Of a stretch of DNA of 64,000 nt, positions 47,720 through 60,700 are shown one piece after another. The DNA is taken from positions 1,488,001 through 1,552,000 of the forward strand of contig CAUJLY010000004.1 of the NCBI GenBank assembly GCA_963281155.1, written 5' to 3'. Below the pieces are notes generated by a model. The model did not search any database. It had not been told where the DNA came from and saw only the letters and a program-made list of their open reading frames with translations. The translations under genes were made by a program, and so were the position numbers. The stretch's first letter is position 1; each line of letters begins with the position of its first letter. Source of the stretch: Rhabditophanes sp. KR3021 (lineage: Eukaryota > Nematoda > Chromadorea > Rhabditida > Alloionematidae).

Positions 47720-48771
47720 TTAGGCGGTGCCAAGAGCTGGGAAGGCAGACTCCTTCAAAAGGAAGTTTTGGTTCTTGCGTGGGCGACGTTCTTTGTTTTC
47801 TCCTGAGCGGTTTCCTTCACGGCGTTCGCCTCCATCGCGGTTGTCTCTTCTGACTGGCTTGTTTGGGTCGGCAAAGGTAAGGTCAAGGTTGATGATTTGT
47901 TTCTTTGAGTCACGTCTGATAATTTCAACTTCATGAGCGTTTCCAGTATCAGGCTTCTTCTTGGGCATTTGGACCAAGTTCAGTTTTTTGAACTCTTGCT
48001 CGCTGATTTGTCTGATTTTGAAGGGAAGTTCGCTTTTCTTGGCGTCGGCAATTTGAGCCTTGTATTCTTTTAAGGTTATGGTCTTTTGGACTTCTTGTTT
48101 GGACTCCTCAGAAGCGACATTTTCGGTGTCACTGGCGACAGTTGTATCAACATTTTCAGTAGCACTGGTGTCAGCTGGAGCTTCAGAAGCAGCTAAGTCG
48201 TCACAAACAGTCCCCCAGTTTCCTTTGCCGGCTCCCTCGCGCTTTGGGATTGAGCGAACCCCAGTCTTGTCAGAGCCCGATGCACGTGGCTTTCTTTCGT
48301 CCTTGTTGTCTGGACGACGAGTAGGAGTCTTTTTGGTCCTTGGCGAACGGACATTCACTCCAAAGTCTTCTTCACCTTCGACTTTCTCTTGGACAGACTC
48401 CTTTGGAGTAAAATTACGGGGTGGTCTTGGAGCACGATCGCCACTTGGTCTTGGAGGGCGTCCATCTTCTCTTCTTTCTCCACCTGTGCGAGTTTTACCG
48501 GCTCCTTTTTCAGTGGCTTTCTTTGCGGCACCAGCTTTCTCGCTTTTGATAGCAGCGGCTTTTTCAATGATGGCAGCAGCTTCGGCAGCTTTGGCCTCTT
48601 GGACGGCCTTTTCCTTTTTTCTGATGTCACTGGCGACAGCGCGAGCAAGAAGCTCTGAGGGGTCAGATACATCTAAAGGGTTAATAAAAATAACTAGCAG
48701 GCTCATTTAAACGTACCTTCGTCATCAGAAGTGAAATGGTACTTATTTGAGACCTTTATTCCGTATTGCAT
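47720..48771 (-). CDS. vig-1: VIG-1 / SERBP1-HABP4 family RNA- and ribosome-binding protein
   Basis: Exons 48771-48717 and 48672-47720 (phase 1, 44-nt intron), 335 aa. The N-terminus (MQYGIKVSNKYHFTSDDE, then DPSELLARA) is typical for the family. RG/Arg-Pro-rich basic segments (GGERREDGRPPRPSGDR and, near the C-terminus, RRDNRDGGERREGNRSG) flank the HABP4/PAI-RBP1 domain with GAGKGNWGT and TITLKEYKAQIADAKK. The tail ends FLLKESAFPALGTA. Members bind mRNA and idle 80S ribosomes, and the nematode/fly VIG protein associates with RISC. Intrinsically disordered throughout. Trans-splice-type TTTTAG lies 16 bases before the ATG. Confidence 0.92.
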
Positions 48772-49110
48772 CCTTGAATTTATTCTCTAAAACTAAACAA
48801 TTTTATTATAAGAACGACCTATTCAAATTAAACTACATAGAAATTAAAAACTAATTTCAAAAATACAATCTGATAACTGGTCTCAAAGCGAAGCTATGCA
48901 GAAACACTTTTATTGCAACTTTCCTTGGAATACAGTGTATTGGCGATAAGTAATTTAAAACACGTATAACAATCATAAATGTAAGAGATGTCTTTATAAT
49001 AAAATAATACAAAAATAACTTGCCATTCATGATACCGTGGACGATGTAAATAAGTTGGAATATGGCGTTAATTGTTTTGATAAATTAATAAAATCGTTGA
49101 TATTATTCAA
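48772..49110. other. Divergent upstream region
   Basis: 339 bp between vig-1 and the 49111 ORF, AT-rich, with no recognised element beyond the vig-1 acceptor-like site. Confidence 0.45.
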
Positions 49111-49693
49111 ATGTACGCCATATTTAGTTCAACTTTACGTGTAATGTATGGAGATGAATTAATGATGAAAATGTACTTGGCTTTGATATCTCTAAAAGAT
49201 AAGTGGATTTTTATCAATGAAATTACAAGCCGTCACAGATTTTATAGGAAACCAATTTCATTTGGTTTTGAGAATCACCCTTACTTGTGCCATAAAAAAT
49301 TGCGTGCTGAAATCGACATGCAGCTAAAGATACATGATGATTATGGCCATCACATGAATCGCATTCTTAAGCCTCTCTTCAGGAAATATTTTGAAAAGAA
49401 AGAAAACGGTTTTAAGGATTTTTCGGAATTTACTTTCGTCGATCTTTATTTGCAGGATGAACAATCTATCAAAAGACTTAATGAACGCACTGACTTGATT
49501 CATCAAATTGCTGAATCATTCAGAATCACAAAAAATGAGAACTGTCAAAATTGATAGTAAGCCTAGACCAGTTAGACACCAATTCTTCTCCATTCCTTCT
49601 ACCTGGATATTTGTCAATAAGGATGGCAATCCCAATGACGACATCAGTGCGGACTTCAAAAGTCGATGCCTCATATCATTATCGTGCAATTAA
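49111..49693 (+). CDS. Unidentified ORF pair broken by a +1 shift in an A6 run
   Basis: The first frame (49111-49554) encodes 147 aa, basic and aromatic-rich (KLRAEIDMQLKIHDDYGHHM, YFEKKENGFKDFSEF), ending soon after the A6 run at 49530-49535. A second frame, offset by one base, is open from 49508 and continues to TAA at 49693 (KIDSKPRPVRHQFFSIPS, STWIFVNKDGNPNDDIS). Removing one A would make a single protein of about 193 residues. This could be a sequencing error, a young pseudogene or a frameshifted gene. No domain recognised. Confidence 0.45.
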
Positions 49694-50654
49694 GTATTAT
49701 TTTTATAAGTAATAATTAAATATCATTATTTGACGTGCACATCTTAGAATGAACAATTTATTAGTTAGGTCGTTATTTACTCAATCACGGTTCAATCTAT
49801 CGTTAATTTTAAAAAACTGCAGCCATCATCTTTTAAGAATGATTTGAAGCTTACAATTTATTAAAAAGGAAATTTATTTGCGGGATATCTGGGGAACTGT
49901 TTCCAATCGTATTGCTGTAATGTGCTCTATATTAGTACAAAAATTTCGAGATAGTTACAAGTGGTAAGTACATATTGTACAAAATTGTATTTATTTAACT
50001 CATTTTAGATATCATGGAGTGTTTATGGCTTGTGCAATTTCTACCGAAGTCAAAAAACTTATCATTTTCATGATTTACTCTTACACTTTTTATTATTAAT
50101 TTGGGTCTTATACAGTCCATAAATTAATCATTCTCTTTATTTTAGTTCAAGTATTATGGTGGTTTATCAATGGCACGTTGTTGGATATTTAATAATCGAA
50201 TGCCTTATTGCCCTGGTCATTTATGACATTTAGAAGTCTGGGACCGCTTGATTCTATTTTTATTCCTTTGACGACACACGTCTCATTCCTCAAATCCTTT
50301 TGTGCCAATTTTTGATAACGGCGTTTTATTTGAAAACATACTTGTTATTTTTACTTTAATTGAAGAGAATAGCAGAAGATAGTGGATAATGAAAACTTGG
50401 ACACTCTTAACATTTAAAAGACTATACACACTATTGTATGTGCTTATTATTTCCCATCAATTTGATAATTAAAAAGTTATTAACTTTAAATTAAACAATA
50501 ACAAGAAGATAGTGTCATTCTGAATGATTAGTGGCAATTCATGTGTTTTTTTACTTGTTGTTTGATCTATTCGTAGGCAAATGAAAATAAAGAGATAAGA
50601 TCAACTGTTGTTTTTAATTAATAATTATTAATGATATTGACAAGAATTTAAAGG
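49694..50654. other. Intergenic, no gene seen
   Basis: 961 bp of AT-rich convergent intergenic sequence, without ORFs above background. Contains 3' flanks of the genes on either side. Confidence 0.5.
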
Positions 50655-52155
50655 TTACAATTGACGCTGATCCTTGATAAACGATGTGGTCACATCTTCT
50701 TTTTCATCGCCTCTTTTTTTGAAATCTACATTGCCTAGGACGACGTTTTTGCTTTCACTCAAGTATAGATATGAAACTATTAAATTAATAGAACCGACAA
50801 TAGCGACTGTCGCATAGGCAGCGCCCGGCCAGAAAGTATTGAGGTAAGGCAACATTGGTGCCAAAATTGCTCCAGACCTAGCCACCATCGAACAACTTCC
50901 CATCGCTGAGGATCTCACATTTGTCGGCATTAACTCAATTCCACAAAGATAGCAAGTATCCCACGTATATTCAATAAAGATGATTCCGATAATGTTGATG
51001 AGAAGAATTAAAATTCCCTATAATTAAAATAACATTATAGAACATTAATTCCCTTACATTATAGTGACATGCAACTAAAAGAGACAAAACTGCAAAGCAA
51101 ATGACGGCGACTCCTTGGGACGTTTGGTGTAAAAATCTCCTCGTAAACCAGTCAAATTTATTATCCAAAACAGGTAAAATAGTCTTTGAAGCCCAAATAG
51201 TGATAGAGAAGAAAATTTGATTGATAAACAAATTGCCTGAAATTTCATTTGAATACAAATCCATTCCGTAACCACATAAACATGAGCAAAACCACATTAC
51301 CCACAGAACTACTAATTTTTTGATTAAGTCTTTATTTGTGAGAACTGAACAAATGGACTCAATCTTGATAACAGGTAGATTCTCTTTTGAAACAAATGGA
51401 ACTCCTGAAATTCGAGCTATTTTCTTTTCGGACTTAACCATCAAATCAATTTTGCCTTTATTATGAAGGAAAGTTGGAGATTCAGGTATAATAAATAAAA
51501 TGATAAATACAATTGGTAAAGAAATTAGACCACAAACAATACTAGCACTTTTGTAATCATTGAAATAATAACAAATTATTGTTAACATTAACCGTGCTAC
51601 TCCCCAATTGAAGAAAGCTCTTAAAGCCATTCTTTGTTTAGGCAGTAATAGTTCCATCACGAAAGTACATGTAACATTTAAAGCACCTCCAACGGTTACG
51701 CCAAACAAAAATCTACAAAATACAAAGTGCCACATATTTTCAGTTATTCCACAATAAATAGTAATTAAAATTCCCATTGTAATAGTAAGCAAGGAGATAG
51801 GTTTTCTTCCAAATATATCACTTAGGAAACCGAATACAATTGTTCCTATAATAACTCCAAAAAATTGTACTTGTGATTGAACACTTGTGAGATAAGCTAA
51901 GTCCGAGCAAACCCATTTAAAGTGAACTGCAGCTGAATAAAAATAATCATTTTCATACTCAACTGTACAATTTGAGTTGAAAACAAGACAATCTTTGGAA
52001 AATCCATCAACTGTACTATTGTTGAAACACCTCCATTTCGGAACATAATTAGAAAATATGCCAAAAATATTTTGAGTGGCCAAAAAAATAGTCAGCTGCC
52101 ATACTATCAAAACAATCACATGAAAGCGAGTAACTCCTAAAGGCAATGTAACCAT
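50655..52155 (-). CDS. Organic cation/anion transporter, SLC22-type major facilitator
   Basis: Exons 52155-51058 and 51017-50655 with a 40-nt intron, 486 aa. Twelve predicted helices. The large extracellular loop between TM1 and TM2 carries cysteines and N-glycosylation sites (NNSTVDG, NSNCTVEY), an OCT hallmark. The MFS loop motif is GFLSDIFGRKPIS and the sugar-transporter-like PESPTF follows TM6. The C-terminal half keeps ELMPTNVRSSAMGSCSMVARSG, characteristic of SLC22. It would carry organic ions across the plasma membrane; substrate not predictable. The cytoplasmic C-tail is short. Confidence 0.92.
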
Positions 52156-53061
52156 CTTCTCTCTTAAAATTAAAATGATTCAAATTGATATTTACCCAAA
52201 TTCACAATTTAACTATGATCAAGTTAAAAAAGAAACTTAACTAAATGATTGATTTGGGTGGGTTTTCTAACCTTCCCTTCAATTCTTCTTCGGATAATAC
52301 CAAAAGTCAGATGAAGGTTAATTGAAAGCTTCCATTTTTTTCCATTTTAAAAGTAGTAGTTTTAATCTTTAGTATCAAATTATATTCAACACTGGCTCCG
52401 TTTTATATTGAAACCCCTCGCGCACCATCACTATGTGATTTTTATTATAATTGGCTATCAAAACAACAATCAACATTATATTGTATCTTTAAAAGAGTAG
52501 ATTATTCTTTTGACATTCGAAGATAATAATTTTTTGTGCTAATTTGTGATAATTTTTTAGTGCATTTTTAGTACTTTTTATATTAGGTGAAAATATAATG
52601 ACTATTAATGTATCATTAATGATACAAAAATGTTAATTAAGGTGATTGATGATCCTTGCATTTTTAGTGAATAGTGAGATGAAGTAAAATATTATTAATT
52701 TTTGTAATCAACTACAATTGTTTCTAAAATAGTCAAGATAATTGTGTGGGATTTTGTGAAAGTAAATTCAAGTTATTTTGTAGAACAAAAATAATGACGA
52801 GGATATCATTAAGTGTAATGCCATTGTGCAAACAAAAAATACCCAAAATTCTTTATTTGAACTTTAAAAACACAACAAATTAAAATAAACAAATTCTAAA
52901 ATATCGATATTTTATTTTTTGATCGTTTATCCTTCTCGAAAATAGTAATCAACGAATTTAATGATAGCCACTTTAAGCTTATTGTTTTTTACATTAAGGT
53001 ACAATTAATTCAGGTACAGTTTTTATTATTATGTGTGATAGATGTAAAGAACCGAATCTAA
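52156..53061. other. Intergenic, no gene seen
   Basis: 906 bp, AT-rich. A short palindrome-like ATTAATGTATCATTAATGATAC lies near 52605-52625. No ORF or RNA gene recognised. Confidence 0.5.
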
Positions 53062-53951
53062 TTAAACAACTAATTTTGGATCCCAACAAAATTTTTGCAA
53101 GTTTGATTTAACTAACAATTGAATATCTTTGTCTGAAAGAACAATTTGAGCACTGCCAAAATTTGATATTATATGTTCTCTTGATTTACTTCTTGGCAAA
53201 ACACTAATTCCTTGACAAATACTCCATGCCAGTACCAATTGGTTTGTTGTACAATTCTTTTCTTTAGCCATATTAACAATATCCGCATCTTCTAAAACCA
53301 GATTCTTATGCGATGCACTACCAAAACTGCTATAGGCTTGAAAATGAATCCCATTCTTCTTGCAAAATTCAACTAATTCAATTGAGTAATAAAATGGATG
53401 GTATTCACATTGATTTAAAGCTGGCTTTATCTTGCATTCAAGTAACAACTCTTCCAGGTGGTTGATATTGTAATTTGATACCCCAATCCATTTAATTACT
53501 TTTTCCTCCACCATTTGTTCCAGTATTTTCCAGGTTCCCGATCTATTTTTTGAGTTAGAAGCATTGCTGGAAGGTAAATGAGCAGTGCCTGGCCAGTGAA
53601 TTAAAACGAGATCAATGTACTGCGTATCTAACTTCTCCAATGACTTCAGCACTGATTTCCTACATTTAATTTCTCCTTGATTGGCTGGAGCTACTTTTGT
53701 TGTGATAAAAATATCCTCTCTTAAAATATAAATAAAGTAATTTGTAAAGTAACGAACCTCTTTAATAAATACTTGGGAAGTAATTTTTTCAAGGCATCAC
53801 CGATAGCTGCTTCGTTTCCATAACACTGAGCTGTGTCAAAGAACCTGTATCCTGCTTCCAAGGCTACATCTAGGCAATTGAAAATATCATCACTTTTGAT
53901 TTGGAATGTACCAAAACCAATAATTGGCATATGATTTAGAATAGCGGACAT
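53062..53951 (-). CDS. Aldo-keto reductase
   Basis: Exons 53951-53758 and 53719-53062 (38-nt intron, phase 2) give 283 aa, within the family's 280-320 range. The NADPH-dependent carbonyl reductase barrel is complete, and the catalytic tetrad is visible: Asp and Tyr in FFDTAQCYGNE, Lys in FITTKV and His in DLVLIHWPG. Other signature elements are IGVSNYNINHLEELL, NQCEYHPF and the cofactor loop VLPRSKSREHI. The loop 100-115 (SSNASNSKNRSG) is slightly long. The substrate is not predictable from sequence. The donor is GTTCGT, weaker than the local GTAAG norm. Confidence 0.93.
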
Positions 53952-54752
53952 GTCTATGATTCTAAGAATCTATTTGACTATCCGAGTATACTTTTTCCCA
54001 AATATTTATCTCGACGCACCATATATTCAAATTGTAAATAAACAAAGACGTCATCTAATGCATAAAGCCAGCATTTTGTTAAATGAAACAAATGATTAAA
54101 AAATTTTTGTTAAATAAATCTTTATTTACATACACGAAAACACTTCGAATAATTAAACAATAATAACTGGTTAAATATCCAACGTAGAAACAAAAAAGTA
54201 TCATAAACGTGACACATATTAAGTTCAGATTGCCAAATGATACTGAAAAGGACCGTATATTTACATAGCATTTAACTGAAACTTCTTCTAAATAATCACA
54301 CACCTTCAATATTAATTAATGTTATAACAAGATATCATAAATAAATATAGGACAAATTAAAAGATACAACAAACCTTGGTAATAATAAATTATATTTTAC
54401 GTAAAGCAAACTTTTTAATCTATATAATGTAATCATTCCTAAACTACTTCAAATTTAACCATCGCCAATTAAAAAACAACCTCGCTATTTAACTTTGATG
54501 AGTTATTTTCTGAAGACATGCACCTCCAACAAGACTCCCGTTCAGGCTGCTTGTTAATCATAGGGACTACTAGACTTCATCAATTACATCATTCCTGCCA
54601 CGAGTCAAATAAACAAGTGAAATAAATACAACCTTTTATTTTAAACAAGTAAATTGAGACTGATTAAAAGTCATTTATTGATTAGATCAAGATAATTAAT
54701 TATTAATTTTAATATTAAAATAAAAGTCTCACAATTCAAGCGGAAGAGGTAT
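53952..54752. other. Intergenic between ubr-5 and the aldo-keto reductase
   Basis: 801 bp, AT-rich. The ORF 54079-54309 (minus) is hydrophobic but lacks support. Contains the ubr-5 3' UTR. Confidence 0.5.
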
Positions 54753-57700
54753 TTAAACAAAGCCGAAATTTTTTGCTTTAATCGCTACAGACAACCGTTG
54801 TTTAATGATCTTTTTTGTTGAATAGAGTGGCATGTAGAGGCGAGAGATACATGTGTTGGCTGTGGGTAGGCGATTGTTTTCCGGTGGTCTCACCATTACC
54901 GTTGGAGCTGGTTGGAATCCTTCTTTCTTTGAGGGGATAGTTGGGGAGCCGGTCCAGAAGAAGATTAGATCTTGCTTTTCTTCCACACTTAGCTTCATTA
55001 CTACTGCCCAGAACATTTCTTTGAATTCTTCCACATCTTTATTGGCAGCGGCACTTTCGTTCAGGAAAGTTGTAGATTCCCTCATCACCTCCATATCAAT
55101 CTCCATAGTTCCACACAACAACAATCTCAAGTCATCGGCATTGAAGATGTTGAGGGCATTTCTTGGTAGGGCATCATAGACTCCTTGTTTCAAAGCTTCA
55201 AGAGCAAAGATGTGGTGGCCCAGGAGACGTGCATTGATGTAAAGATGGATGTACTCGGCGATATTGTCTTTAGTCACAAGGATATCATTTCCATTTTCTT
55301 TCAATTCAATTGTCTTCCCTCCTTCTTCAGCTGGTTCATCGATGGTAAAGCACATTTGCAAATCTTCGTAGTAATCATCGCCCCATGGTGCATTTTCCGT
55401 GGCGTTGTAGACTAGTGATCTTAGGGAGTCGAACATCAATGGATCGTAGAAAGCCAAATCATACCAAGTCACTGGAAGTCCAAGGATATACTTGAACACA
55501 TGTCTGGTCAAAGGCAAAGGTAAGATCTCGCCTTGTTGCAAGCAAAGTCCAATCAAACGCCCAACATTTCTAAAAGCATTCAATCTTCCCTGAGAATTTT
55601 TACCGGGATTAACGGTAAAGTTTCCACACTTAGTGCTTCTGTAGAAAAGAGGGGCATTATCGAGTTCGGCAATCTCAGCTTCACTCAGCACAATAGAAAC
55701 CTTCTTGCCAGTACTATCTTTTTTACTTGGCTCCGCTTCGGCGTTTGGTCTAGCTACATTGTCTGGTGGCGCGACGTCTGTATTTGTCATACCGGCATTC
55801 GTAAGCATAACAGTTGCCTCAACTACGGTTTGTCTTAATAATTCTTCACTATCCAACAAAGCCATAATTGAATTGAAAGACAACGTCATAATCATTCCAG
55901 TAATTTTGTTTGGGAATTCACTTGAGAATATTTGGACGCGAGGGAGAATACGATGTCCGAGCATGCTTCCGTTGTGGTCGACTAATTGAGCAACTCCCCC
56001 AGCACCAGCAGGAACAGATCCAACCAAAACTTGCCTCATAGATTCTGTGGCATTGTTGGGTTGGTCCTGTGGGAAGAAGGGTTGGCAAGTTAATGGTAGA
56101 GGTACGTTAGCCATTCTATTTCTTCTTGAACCACTTCCTCCGTGTCTTTGGTGGCGCTCTCTTCTGTTACCACGGTCATGGCCAGAGGACTTTTCCTTCT
56201 TGTCAGGCAATTCTTCCATTCCAGGCATTCCACGAATCGGCAGATAATCCATCCCGGACATAGCAGCTCCGATAGCGGTGTAGAATGATCTAGCTACTCC
56301 ACTTCCCTCTCCTGGCTCCTCTTTAAAAGTAACTTTCACGCTCTTGCAAGCAAAATAACCATACTTGTTGATCGAGTTCAATGTTGGGGCACCTCCAGAC
56401 TCATCTCTAACCTTACAAACTTCATTTGTATCTAACTCCGTTGAAATTTGGTGGACTGAACTGACCATTGGAGCAGGTGTCGAATAACTAGGACTGTACT
56501 TCAATACATGGGACACATTCGTTCTTCTAGCGTATTGCTGATTAAGTTGAGAGAAAGCTTGGAAAATTAACTGGTGAGGGTCCCTGCATACATCGAAGGT
56601 TACATCTTTGGACTGATGGTTGATAGCTTTATCCATCTTTTTCTTGAAGTCTTTTTCACGAACATGGAAGCTCGAGAGTTCACTCATCAACACAGAATAG
56701 GAATGGTCTCCTCCGAAGAAGGGAGTAAAGTCTTCAGCGAAAGTCTTAGCAATCAGTTGAAGGGTAGTTGACCATCTGGTTAATCTTGTTTGAAGAGGAT
56801 TTTCCTGAGAATAATTTACAATTGAAAGTAAATCATTGATGCCATAAGTGACCTTGGAAACTGGTCCATTCTTAGAGCTTTTCTTGCTTTTGGCTCCTTT
56901 TCCGGCACCACTGTTGTTTCTTTTCCTTCCTTTAATGTTTTGGAGGGCTTTGGTAGCACAAATGCCGCCTTCTCTTTTCTCACTTCCTTCCAAAGATAAA
57001 ATTCCTTGGTGTCCAGGATTTTCCACTCCAACAGCATGATAAATAGCTTTGTATTCAGCACTAGTTCTTGGGTTAACTGGTAGGCCATACAAAGTACTCT
57101 TCTCAGCAACAGGATTAAGCAAATTTGGGTTCTGTGATAATGGGATAGCTTCAGTTGCTTGGTATTTCATCGCATGGAAAGGGGTAGCGAAGCAAATTCC
57201 TGGGTAGCTTAATTCAAGAGGTCTTTGGAAGAATTTTCTTAACTTTTCATCATCACTGTTGATATCAGTGATTTCATCCTTTTTGTTGTAGTCATTCATC
57301 AAACATTCATAAACTTGGCAATGTGTGAGGTAACCTTCGGCGATGTAAGCGATTGGCAACAAGGACTGAACATCGATTCCACTGAAGTTATCAGCATTTT
57401 CATCTGAAGAGGATCTTAACAAAGAAAGAACATACCCCATAAACTCCTTTCTTGGCGACAAAGCTTCTAATTCGTCCTTTGGTTGAGAGTGTGGTTGCCC
57501 AGGCTTGTATCTAACAGCATTCTTTCTTTGCAACTTCATATTCTTAATCGTCATTGCCTTTTCTTCCTTCTCATTGTAGCCATATAAGTATTGGGCGGTC
57601 GCATTTTTCTTCAAAGCCATTGAGTATCTTATCTTGGATTCGTAATGGTCCAAAATAGAGTCAAACCACATCCACACGGGAGTCAACTTGGATTCAACAA

Positions 57701-60700
57701 ATTCGTGGCAATTCATGAAGTTTTCATCTTCAAGATGCAACAAAGTAGGAATACCTTTGTGCTCAGCATTAATCCATTCTTTGTGATTTTTGAATTGAGA
57801 CATCAAGTTGTTTAGAGTCTTTACGAGTACGGCAAAAGCAATAGCTAGTTGGTTTTCGGCTTTGAATGAGACTTTGACGTTGTCGCCACCAGTCGCCATA
57901 TTGCCGTCGTTGAACCTCAAGGTCCTTGACAAAGTAGAAGAGGCAGAGGCATTTTCTGTTGGTGGGACTCGAGCAGCAGCTTCTCTAGCAATTCCATCGA
58001 CTAGGGCTTGAGCGCGTTCGCCTGTTTCATTGAGCATGTTACTGACAGCTTCCGCTCTCCTTCTCACATTCCTGAGAGTCTGTTCAGCAGCAGCGCCAGA
58101 TCCACTTCTTAAATCAGCTGTATTCCACGAGATAACTTGTCCAACAGGAGCATCGGCACCTCTAGCAGCAGCATACGCATGGAATAAAGCACGAGGATTG
58201 CCGAATGGGTCATTTCTATCCTCATCGGCATTAGCTGGTTCGTCAGTAGCGGCTGTTGTTCCCGCGTCGACAACAATAACATTGCGCCCGCCATCTCCAG
58301 GAGTTCTGTTGATCCTGGATCCAGCAGGAGCATCTACGGCCATTAACTCTTCACCTTGGTTTTCGAGGACATTAATCACGACGTTGCTTTCATCTCTTTC
58401 TTCCTCATCATCTTCCTCGTCGTCTTCCTCTTCTTCATCAATAGCATTGTCTTCCTCTTCGTCATGCTCTTCTTCCTCATTGTCGTCTTCGAACAAGTTG
58501 TTCCCGATCATGATCTGCTCTTCTTCCATTTCATCATCATTATCATCATCCTCATCGTTGTCATCGTCCTCAGCTGCAGCTTCTTCCTCCTCATCATCGG
58601 ATGGTTGAGAGGATAAATCTTCAGTCGACAAATCAGATGGCTCATCGACAGCATCAACTTCCATCTCGTTGTTTTGTTGCTGGTCGGTAGTGTCTTCATT
58701 GTCGGAGGGTTGATTTTCATTTCTCTTAGAAGGATTTAATTCAAAGTCATCATCCGACCAAGTATCGTCATCATCCGAGGAGATATTTTCCTGAGTCGTG
58801 TTGTGCAATGGAGTTGGAGCTTCTTCTCCCTCATCCCTCTTACTGGTTCCACGTTTTCTATGTCCAGATGCAAGTTGAGGCTCTTCCTGGGTAAAGATTT
58901 GAGCAAATGGAATTTCACCATTAAGATACCTTTCAATATTTTCAATCGCATCAGCGGGACTAGCACTGAAGATCAGATGCTTCTTGACAACTCCAGTTCT
59001 AATGGGCATTGCTAAAGCTTCCGCGGCCTTTACGATTTCTCCAATAGCATGTGGAAGCAAGGTCTGGAAGATTCGTCTGCACTTCAATACAATATTGTTA
59101 ACCATCTTTCTTTGGTTTTCTTTTTTGCCATGAGCAGCAGCGGTTGAAGCAGAAGTTCTAACAAAGGAAAGCATTCCTTGAATGTGGACTGCCTGAATTC
59201 CCCCGTGTCTTTTGTTTTCATTTTTGTCATTTCCATGTGAATTGATACTCGATGTGACAGTCAACCCACTAGTTAATCCATTAGCAGCAACGCACAGAGT
59301 AACAGAAGGTGGAGATAATACACACAGTAAAGTCATAATTCTGACAACTGAGCGTACAAATCTATTAGTCAATTCTTCAACTTCCGGATCCTTTGCTTTG
59401 GAGTTGTTAAGAGAGATAAAAGTGTTAATCAAATCATCTAGATGAGATTCCGGACACTTCGACAGCAAAACAAACACAAATCTATCCAAATGATTAGTCC
59501 CAGACTGAGTAGTCAAGAAAAACATATCTTCCGTCAAAGCTAACTCAGAAGGAGCTTTTACCATTTCAAGAGTTACGAAAGACTTGATAGTATTCCAATC
59601 CTTCAAACATGTAGAAAGCACTTGTTTAGCGAACTTTGGTGGTTCGAGGCCGTGTTCGGGTCTATCTTTTTGTTCCGGAGCATTGTGCTGTCTAGTTCTA
59701 GCAACAATAGCACCATTTAATTCTTGTTCTTCATGCTGTCTTCCGACAGTTTTAGCCAAAAATTGAAGCATATGTTCTCCCCTGCCATTGATATAGTTAA
59801 CCAAATTTGTTTTCTTTAGCAATTCTTTGAATAAAGTCTTTCTTTTGGATTGATTTCCAGCAACTAGTGATGAGCAATCCATTTGCTCCCAGCAATCGCA
59901 GTAAGCGGTTGGTGAAGTCTTCTTGAGCTTGCAATCGTGATGCCTATGGCATGAAAAAGCACATTCAGTACAACAACACAAAGTTCCAGTTAATCCACAA
60001 GTCCTACATTCGAAGATGTCTTGGTGAATGTGTTCTTCTCCTGTCCAAGTAAATGAGCAAGCATCATTGCAAGCTAGCAGGAAAATCGGATTGTCGTCGG
60101 CTTTTGATCCACTGGGAAAGATGTAATGCATAAGAGAGCTCTTGTTGTTCTTTGAGAAGTTTCTTTCGAGTGTCTCCCAAATGGTGAAAGCGGCTGTATA
60201 AGCTCTATTTACAACAGCAGTCATAAATGGAGTCATTCCGTTGATGTCTCTTTGAGAAAGCAATTCTGAGAGGTAAGGTGAAATCTCTCTGTCATTGCAG
60301 AGGATTTTGATTATTTCAATCGAGTTAGACTGTCTTTGCTTGGCATCAGATACGGGTCGGAAGATAGGTCTTGGTTCATCATCAACTTCCATCTTTTCGT
60401 CCCTAATCTTGCTTCTATCAGCAATAGCAGCCAAGTCGGCAGGCAATTCAGCAACTTCCTTGTCCACTTGGTCCCTGTTCGTTGCGGCTTTTGCTCCCAT
60501 GATCCCAACATGGAATATATTCATGTTACCACCACTTCTAGGGGCAACAATTTCCTGGCGAACTTCATTAGGGTCCTTGAGAGCAGCAATTTCCATCAAA
60601 CTTTGATTGACCATAGCAGTGTTTGCGTACGACACACCTTCCAAGAGACTAACTATTGGGGCGTCATCAGTTCTTGTTCCAATGACCATAGCAACAATCA

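Noticed and set aside
48060..48710. 216-codon plus-strand ORF
   Set aside because: Antisense shadow of vig-1; no domain and no splice or start context.
58030..58608. 192-codon Ser/Leu/Ala-rich plus-strand ORF
   Set aside because: Antisense of the acidic low-complexity part of ubr-5; GAA/GAT-rich codons read as TTC/TCA on the other strand.
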